Positions 34,177 through 37,695 of a stretch of 37,695 bases of DNA are shown one piece after another (the stretch's first letter is position 1; every line of letters begins with the position of its first letter). The DNA comes from Treponema sp. (GTDB lineage: Bacteria > Spirochaetota > Spirochaetia > Treponematales > Breznakiellaceae): assembly GCA_031265435.1 (NCBI GenBank), contig JAISCR010000189.1, forward strand, positions 1 through 37,695, in the 5' to 3' direction. The notes beneath the pieces are model-generated. The model was given only the letters and a program-made list of their open reading frames with translations. It did no database searches and was not told the DNA's origin. The translations under genes and the position numbers were made by a program.

Positions 34177-34260
34177 GACACCCCTTTAACAATACGGGGC
34201 TTTGTAGGATAATGAAACGGCGGACAATACCGCACATATTATTATGGAAAGGAGAATGTT

Positions 34261-35082
34261 ATGCTTCCTATCGGACTTCAATTGTACAATGTACGTGATG
34301 ATATGGCCAAAGACCTGGAAGGAACCCTGAAGAAGGTAGCGGCCATCGGGTATCAATATGTAGAGATTGCCGGGCTCTACGGCAAGAAGCCTGAAGTCTT
34401 CAAAGCCGCCCTGGACAAGGCAGGACTGACAGCGGTTTCGGCCCACGTGCCCTACCGGGACATGGTTGCCGATCCCGAAGGGATTATCGGCGCCCATATA
34501 GCGCTGGGCTGCAAATATATCGCCATCCCCTACCTCCACGATGATGACCGGAGCACAGGCCCTAACTACGAATGGGTCAAGAAGAGCATCGCCATCCTGG
34601 GGGAAGTCGTAAACAGCAAGAAGGCGATACTCCTCTACCATAACCACGACTTTGAATTCAAAAAATACAAGGGCAAGTTTGCGCTGGACGACCTCTACGA
34701 CAGCCTGCCCAAGAACCTGCTCCAGACAGAAATTGATACATGCTGGGCAAACGTGGGAGGCGTCAATCCCTCCGAATACGTGCTCAAATACTCAGGCCGC
34801 GCCCCGGTGGTGCACCTCAAGGACTTCTACCTTCCCAAAGGCCTCAAAGGCGAAAACATGTACGAACTCATCGGTATTGCCAAAGAAGGCGGGGGCAAAG
34901 CCAAAGGCGGCTTTGAATTCCGCGCGGTCGGAGACGGAGTACAGGACGTCCCCTCTATCCTGGAAGCCAGCAAAAAAGCAGGCGCCAAATACGTGATCGT
35001 AGAGCAGGACAGACCTACTCCCGGAAAAACCGCCCTGGAATGTGCCAGGTCAAGCTTCGATTACCTGAAAAACCTCAAGTAA
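34261..35082 (+). CDS. Sugar phosphate isomerase/epimerase-like TIM-barrel protein
   Basis: A 273-residue cytoplasmic protein of the xylose-isomerase-like TIM-barrel family (IolE/YcjR type). Family features are the start LPIGLQLYNVRDD, YQYVEIAGLYG, LLYHNHDFEF (metal-binding His and Glu region), TEIDTCWANVGG and VVHLKDFY, and a final YVIVEQDRP. AAAGGAG lies before the ATG. It is transcribed away from uvrA across an 84-bp gap. It stands without other sugar-metabolism genes, so the substrate cannot be named. Confidence 0.88.
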   Translation: MLPIGLQLYNVRDDMAKDLEGTLKKVAAIGYQYVEIAGLYGKKPEVFKAALDKAGLTAVSAHVPYRDMVADPEGIIGAHIALGCKYIAIPYLHDDDRSTGPNYEWVKKSIAILGEVVNSKKAILLYHNHDFEFKKYKGKFALDDLYDSLPKNLLQTEIDTCWANVGGVNPSEYVLKYSGRAPVVHLKDFYLPKGLKGENMYELIGIAKEGGGKAKGGFEFRAVGDGVQDVPSILEASKKAGAKYVIVEQDRPTPGKTALECARSSFDYLKNLK

Positions 35083-35125
35083 GACCGCGGGCGTATTGTA
35101 CCCTCAACCGGGCGGGAATGAAGCC

Positions 35126-35395
35126 ATGACCGTATTACTACACCATACCGCTGGCAAATACCTTAACCGATTGAACCCGGAAGACAAGGCCCGGTTTAAT
35201 GCCGCTTTTCAAGACCTTGAAAAAGAGCCTCCGCAGGGAGACATAAGGCCGTATATAGGCGTTTCCGGAGTACAGCGGCTGCACGTAGGAAGCTACAGGG
35301 CCTTATTCAAAATCGAGGGCAATATAATTCTGGTAACGCACATAGAACCGCGAGGCCAGGCGTACACCAAAAAAACACGGAACAGGAGAGGATAA
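35126..35395 (+). CDS. RelE/ParE-family toxin
   Basis: An 89-residue protein with the RelE outline: helices KYLNRLNPEDKARFNAAFQD, then VSGVQRLHVGSYRALFKIEG and HIEPRGQAY at the end, the basic surface that in RelE acts on ribosome-bound mRNA. The ATG at 35126 is chosen because family members begin at this point; a TTG ten codons upstream is unlikely. The next gene starts four bases after its stop, a toxin-first order. Confidence 0.85.
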   Translation: MTVLLHHTAGKYLNRLNPEDKARFNAAFQDLEKEPPQGDIRPYIGVSGVQRLHVGSYRALFKIEGNIILVTHIEPRGQAYTKKTRNRRG

Positions 35396-35399
35396 ACAC

Positions 35400-35606
35400 A
35401 TGACCGCGGCAACATTAAGAAAACAACTGCATGGATACATTGACACCATGCCGGAAAAAAACCTTACCGCATTAAAGCCGCTTTTATCGGTACTTGCCGA
35501 ACCGCTTTACACCGTAGAACCGGCAACGCCGGAAGAATCCGCGCGGGCGGAGAGGCGCGTCCGGGAATATCACAAAAACCCGGCCAGTTTCGTACCGCTG
35601 AAATAG
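35400..35606 (+). CDS. Probable antitoxin of the RelE-type toxin
   Basis: A 68-residue protein, MTAATLRKQLHGYIDTMPEK at the start and a charged C-terminus (ESARAERRVREYHKNP). AGGAGAGG lies before the ATG. Its size, its position four bases behind the toxin and the helical dimerisation-type start fit an antitoxin. The DNA-binding fold is not obvious. Confidence 0.75.
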   Translation: MTAATLRKQLHGYIDTMPEKNLTALKPLLSVLAEPLYTVEPATPEESARAERRVREYHKNPASFVPLK

Positions 35607-35633
35607 GGATTACTAAAAACAGCCCAAAACCGC

Positions 35634-35662
35634 TTGACACAACCTGTTTTTCCCGGTATTTA
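35634..35662 (+). promoter_or_regulatory. Promoter candidate upstream of tRNA-Val
   Basis: TTGACA (35634-35639), 17 bp, then TATTTA (35657-35662). A second -10-like TATAAT is at 35700-35705, nearer the tRNA start at 35738 but with a poor -35. Either could drive the tRNA. Confidence 0.45.
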
Positions 35663-35737
35663 TGAGTAGCTGTTATGGTTATAGGAAAAGGATTACCGTT
35701 ATAATGGCAGAAAATTTCATATTATAGAGGGAAAACC

Positions 35738-35811
35738 GGGCGCTTAGCTCAGCTGGTTAGAGCACCACGTTTACACCGTGGGGGTCACATGTTCGAATCA
35801 TGTAGCGCCCA
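35738..35811 (+). tRNA. tRNA-Val (anticodon TAC)
   Basis: A 74-nt cloverleaf: acceptor GGGCGCT/AGCGCCC, D-arm GCTC/GAGC, anticodon stem CCACG/CGTGG with loop TTTACAC (anticodon TAC), T-arm ACATG/CATGT with TTCGAAT. The discriminator is A and CCA is not encoded. A HAD hydrolase gene begins 21 bases downstream on the same strand. Confidence 0.94.
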
Positions 35812-35832
35812 GTATTGGATCCTTATCGTATA

Positions 35833-36462
35833 ATGAATGTGATAGAAGCAGTTATATTTGATTACGGCGGTGTAATCAGCACATCTCCGCCTCCTTCCGT
35901 GCGGGAGGACCTTGCCGCTCTTGCGGGAATACCGGTTGAGAAACTGAACAAGGCAGACCGGGTGTGCAGGCGGGAGTATGATCGGGGACGTTTTGACACG
36001 CCAGGCTACTATCATTATCTGGCAAAGGAGGCGGGCATCCATGCCGATGAAGAAACCATACTGAAAATGGCCCGCATCGATACGGACAGCTGGAGGAATT
36101 TCAATCCCGGTACCCTGGAGTTTATGGAGGATATCAAGGCAAGGGGATTTAAGCTGGGAATCCTTTCCAACATGCCCTTTGATTTTCTGGACTGGCTCAA
36201 AACCGAACTGCCCGTGTTTCATAAAGTAGACCTTGCCCTCTTTTCCTGCGAACTTGCTCTGATAAAACCGGAAAACAAAATCTATGAGATTCTTGCCGAA
36301 AGGCTGGGCTGCAATTTTGAAAATATTGTTTTTTTTGACGATATGAGAGAAAATATAGATGCAGCTAACGCATTGGGAATCCGGGGCTTTGTCTGGAAGA
36401 ATGTGGAAGAAGCCCGTTCGGAATTGCAGAGACTTGAGCCGGAACGATTTGGGGGGAGGTAG
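35833..36462 (+). CDS. HAD-superfamily hydrolase
   Basis: A 209-residue cytoplasmic phosphatase-like protein. HAD motif I is VIFDYGGVI (nucleophile Asp), motif II is the Ser of LGILSNMP, motif III is the Lys of IKPENKIYEIL, and motif IV is FFDDMRENIDAA. An alpha-helical cap lies between I and II, as in subfamily IA (YihX-like). The ATG at 35833 lacks a clear ribosome site, and an in-frame TTG six codons upstream is the alternative. The acyltransferase gene follows after two bases and is surely co-transcribed. Confidence 0.9.
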   Translation: MNVIEAVIFDYGGVISTSPPPSVREDLAALAGIPVEKLNKADRVCRREYDRGRFDTPGYYHYLAKEAGIHADEETILKMARIDTDSWRNFNPGTLEFMEDIKARGFKLGILSNMPFDFLDWLKTELPVFHKVDLALFSCELALIKPENKIYEILAERLGCNFENIVFFDDMRENIDAANALGIRGFVWKNVEEARSELQRLEPERFGGR

Positions 36463-36464
36463 GG

Positions 36465-37199
36465 ATGAATCTTGTAAAGACTATTATTAAGTTCGGCCTG
36501 GTGGTGCTCCCCGTTTTAGTCTATATCCCGGCAGGGCTTGTGATCTTTATCCTCAGTCTTCTGGGATTGAGGGAACCCATGACCCATGTAATGTACCGTG
36601 TTGCCCAATTCTGGGGCCTTAGTTCCGTCCGTATTGTGGGCTGCAAAGTAACGGTTTCCGGCAGGGAAAATATTCCCCGCGAGGGCGGCGTATGCTTCGT
36701 GAGCAACCACGGCTCAATCTTTGACATACTCCTGGTACTGGCCTATATCGGCCGTCCCTTCGGCTTCATCGCGAAAAAGGAGTTGAGTTACGTCCCATTC
36801 CTCAATATGTGGATCTCACTCCTTGGAGGCTTCTTCATCGACCGGGGCAATCCCCGCAAGGCGCTTAAAACCATAGAAAGCGGCGTCGCGCGGATAAGGG
36901 CCGGAAAGGCCATGATCATTTTCCCCGAGGGGCACCGCTCAAGAGGACAGGGACTTCTCCCCTTTCATCCCGGCTCCCTCAAGCTGGCAACCAGGGCGGA
37001 TGCCCCCATCGTCCCCATGGCCATTTCGGGAAGCTACGATGTCTTTGAACGCAACCACCGGGTGCAGAGTGTTCCCATTTCGGTAACGTTTTGCAAACCT
37101 ATCAACACGGCGGATCTCAAGGGCGGGGACAGGAAACAGGTTCTCTCCGATACTGTATACGGCGTCATCAAGGAGGCATTGGAAGCGTCTCAAGTCTAA
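36465..37199 (+). CDS. plsC: 1-acyl-sn-glycerol-3-phosphate acyltransferase
   Basis: Membrane-bound PlsC that adds the second acyl chain to make phosphatidate, 244 residues. An N-terminal hydrophobic helix (LVVLPVLVYIPAGLVIFIL) is followed by the catalytic NHGSIFD (H-x4-D, near residue 80) and the phosphate-binding FPEGHRSRG (near residue 153). The VPMAISGSYD block is typical. GGGGAGGTAGGG precedes the ATG, two bases after the HAD gene stop. Confidence 0.95.
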   Translation: MNLVKTIIKFGLVVLPVLVYIPAGLVIFILSLLGLREPMTHVMYRVAQFWGLSSVRIVGCKVTVSGRENIPREGGVCFVSNHGSIFDILLVLAYIGRPFGFIAKKELSYVPFLNMWISLLGGFFIDRGNPRKALKTIESGVARIRAGKAMIIFPEGHRSRGQGLLPFHPGSLKLATRADAPIVPMAISGSYDVFERNHRVQSVPISVTFCKPINTADLKGGDRKQVLSDTVYGVIKEALEASQV

Positions 37200-37244
37200 T
37201 CAGGAATTCTCCATTTTAAATAACCACCCGGTTCTACCCGGCAA

Positions 37245-37424
37245 CCACTCGAACGAAAGAGGAAGAGATTACCACACAAAGTCGAAGAAGTCGAAGAAGT
37301 TTTTTAAGAGAAACCACTCTTTTCCCTTTACTTTTTCGACTTTTTCGACCTCGTGGTTAAAAATTCTTCTTTCCGGCAAACAAAGGAGAGATTTCAGGGT
37401 TCATTGCGGAATGTCGAAGCAAAC
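37245..37424. repeat. Dispersed inverted repeat, copy 4 (family A)
   Basis: Near-identical in long blocks to 12623-12792, including the start CCACTCGAACGAAAGAGGAA and the end TCGAAGCAAAC. The inner arms are more complete here: GTCGAAGAAGTCGAAGAAGT against ACTTTTTCGACTTTTTCGAC, followed by CTCGTGGTTAA. It lies 45 bases after plsC. Confidence 0.75.
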
Positions 37425-37523
37425 TGGCGGCCTGTGAAAAACTTCTACAGGCAGATACTGGAAAGAGCCGGGGAATAAGCTTGTATCGCCATCAAAACCC
37501 CTGATTGCCGCTGTTTTTTTCTC

Positions 37524-37551
37524 TTGACAAAAAATTCTTTTTTATTATAAT
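37524..37551 (+). promoter_or_regulatory. Strong sigma-70-type promoter
   Basis: TTGACA (37524-37529), 16 bp, TATAAT (37546-37551): both hexamers are consensus. It points to the truncated reading frame at 37582. Confidence 0.7.
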
Positions 37552-37581
37552 TTTCCTTGTATTATCTTGCAGAGGAAGCAG

Positions 37582-37634
37582 ATGGCTCGTGACTGTGCCG
37601 GAGAAGGTATGATGTATCTATTGCCGCAGTTCTT
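37582..37634 (+). CDS. 5' end of a gene cut by the window edge
   Basis: ATG at 37582 behind GAGGAAG and a consensus promoter. Only MARDCAGEGMMYLLPQF is readable before the sequence turns into a G-run. The product cannot be identified. Confidence 0.35.
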
Positions 37635-37695
37635 GGGGGGGGGGGGGGGGCCCGCCCGCGGCGCGGCGCCCGGGGGAGGGGGGGCGGGGGCGGGG
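37635..37695. other. Low-complexity G-rich end sequence, probable artefact
   Basis: A run of 15 or so G followed by G/C-only sequence, mirroring the first 86 bases. It interrupts a reading frame and is likely an artefact of the contig end. Confidence 0.6.

Overview
This window reads as bacterial chromosome from a spirochaete, most likely a Treponema of the gut or termite-gut type. The reasons are a type III glutamine synthetase, an LptD-like outer-membrane protein downstream of uvrA, several short lipoproteins with relaxed lipoboxes, many small toxin-antitoxin modules and a fragment of an Rpn-type nuclease/transposase. The genus is inferred from gene content and was not checked by any search. 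Both ends of the window are G/C homopolymer-like sequence that looks like an assembly or sequencing artefact.

Layout. 0.4-4.8 kb: sbcC and sbcD on the minus strand, with tRNA-Arg(TCT) immediately upstream. 4.9-11.0 kb: a nitrogen-assimilation block with a NifA-like GAF/AAA+/Fis activator, a consensus sigma-54 promoter, amtB, glnB (P-II) and glnN (GSIII). 11.1-14.1 kb: an XRE regulator, a low-complexity lipoprotein and an iron-type alcohol dehydrogenase, separated by palindrome-rich gaps. 14.1-15.2 kb: tRNA-Leu(TAA) followed by a tandem array partly made of tRNA-Leu pieces. 15.2-18.7 kb: a PIN-domain toxin module, two lipoproteins, an Rpn remnant and a small coiled-coil membrane protein. 18.7-23.7 kb: an accessory region with two AT-rich zinc-ribbon genes, a two-helix membrane protein, a lipoprotein and a toxin-antitoxin pair. 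Most of these genes are followed by members of one imperfect inverted-repeat family that resembles integron attC sites. 23.7-27.4 kb: an AGCS amino-acid/sodium symporter, an M20 amidohydrolase and a YghZ-type aldo/keto reductase, all on the minus strand. 27.5-34.2 kb: uvrA and the lptD-like gene on the minus strand. 34.3-37.2 kb: a TIM-barrel sugar isomerase-like gene, a RelE-type toxin module, tRNA-Val(TAC), a HAD hydrolase and a PlsC acyltransferase.

How parts work together. The activator, the -24/-12 promoter and amtB-glnB-glnN form a self-consistent ammonium-limitation module: import, sensing and assimilation. The P-II protein has Met where the uridylylated Tyr51 normally sits, so control is probably by nucleotide and 2-oxoglutarate binding alone. 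The amidohydrolase and symporter form a likely amino-acid scavenging pair.

Most interesting are the attC-like elements at 20.4, 21.8 and 22.8 kb (a candidate cassette array without an integrase in view), the tRNA-Leu-derived repeat array, a four-copy dispersed inverted-repeat family of about 100-180 bp, and three tandem palindromic 20-mers in front of the aldo/keto reductase.
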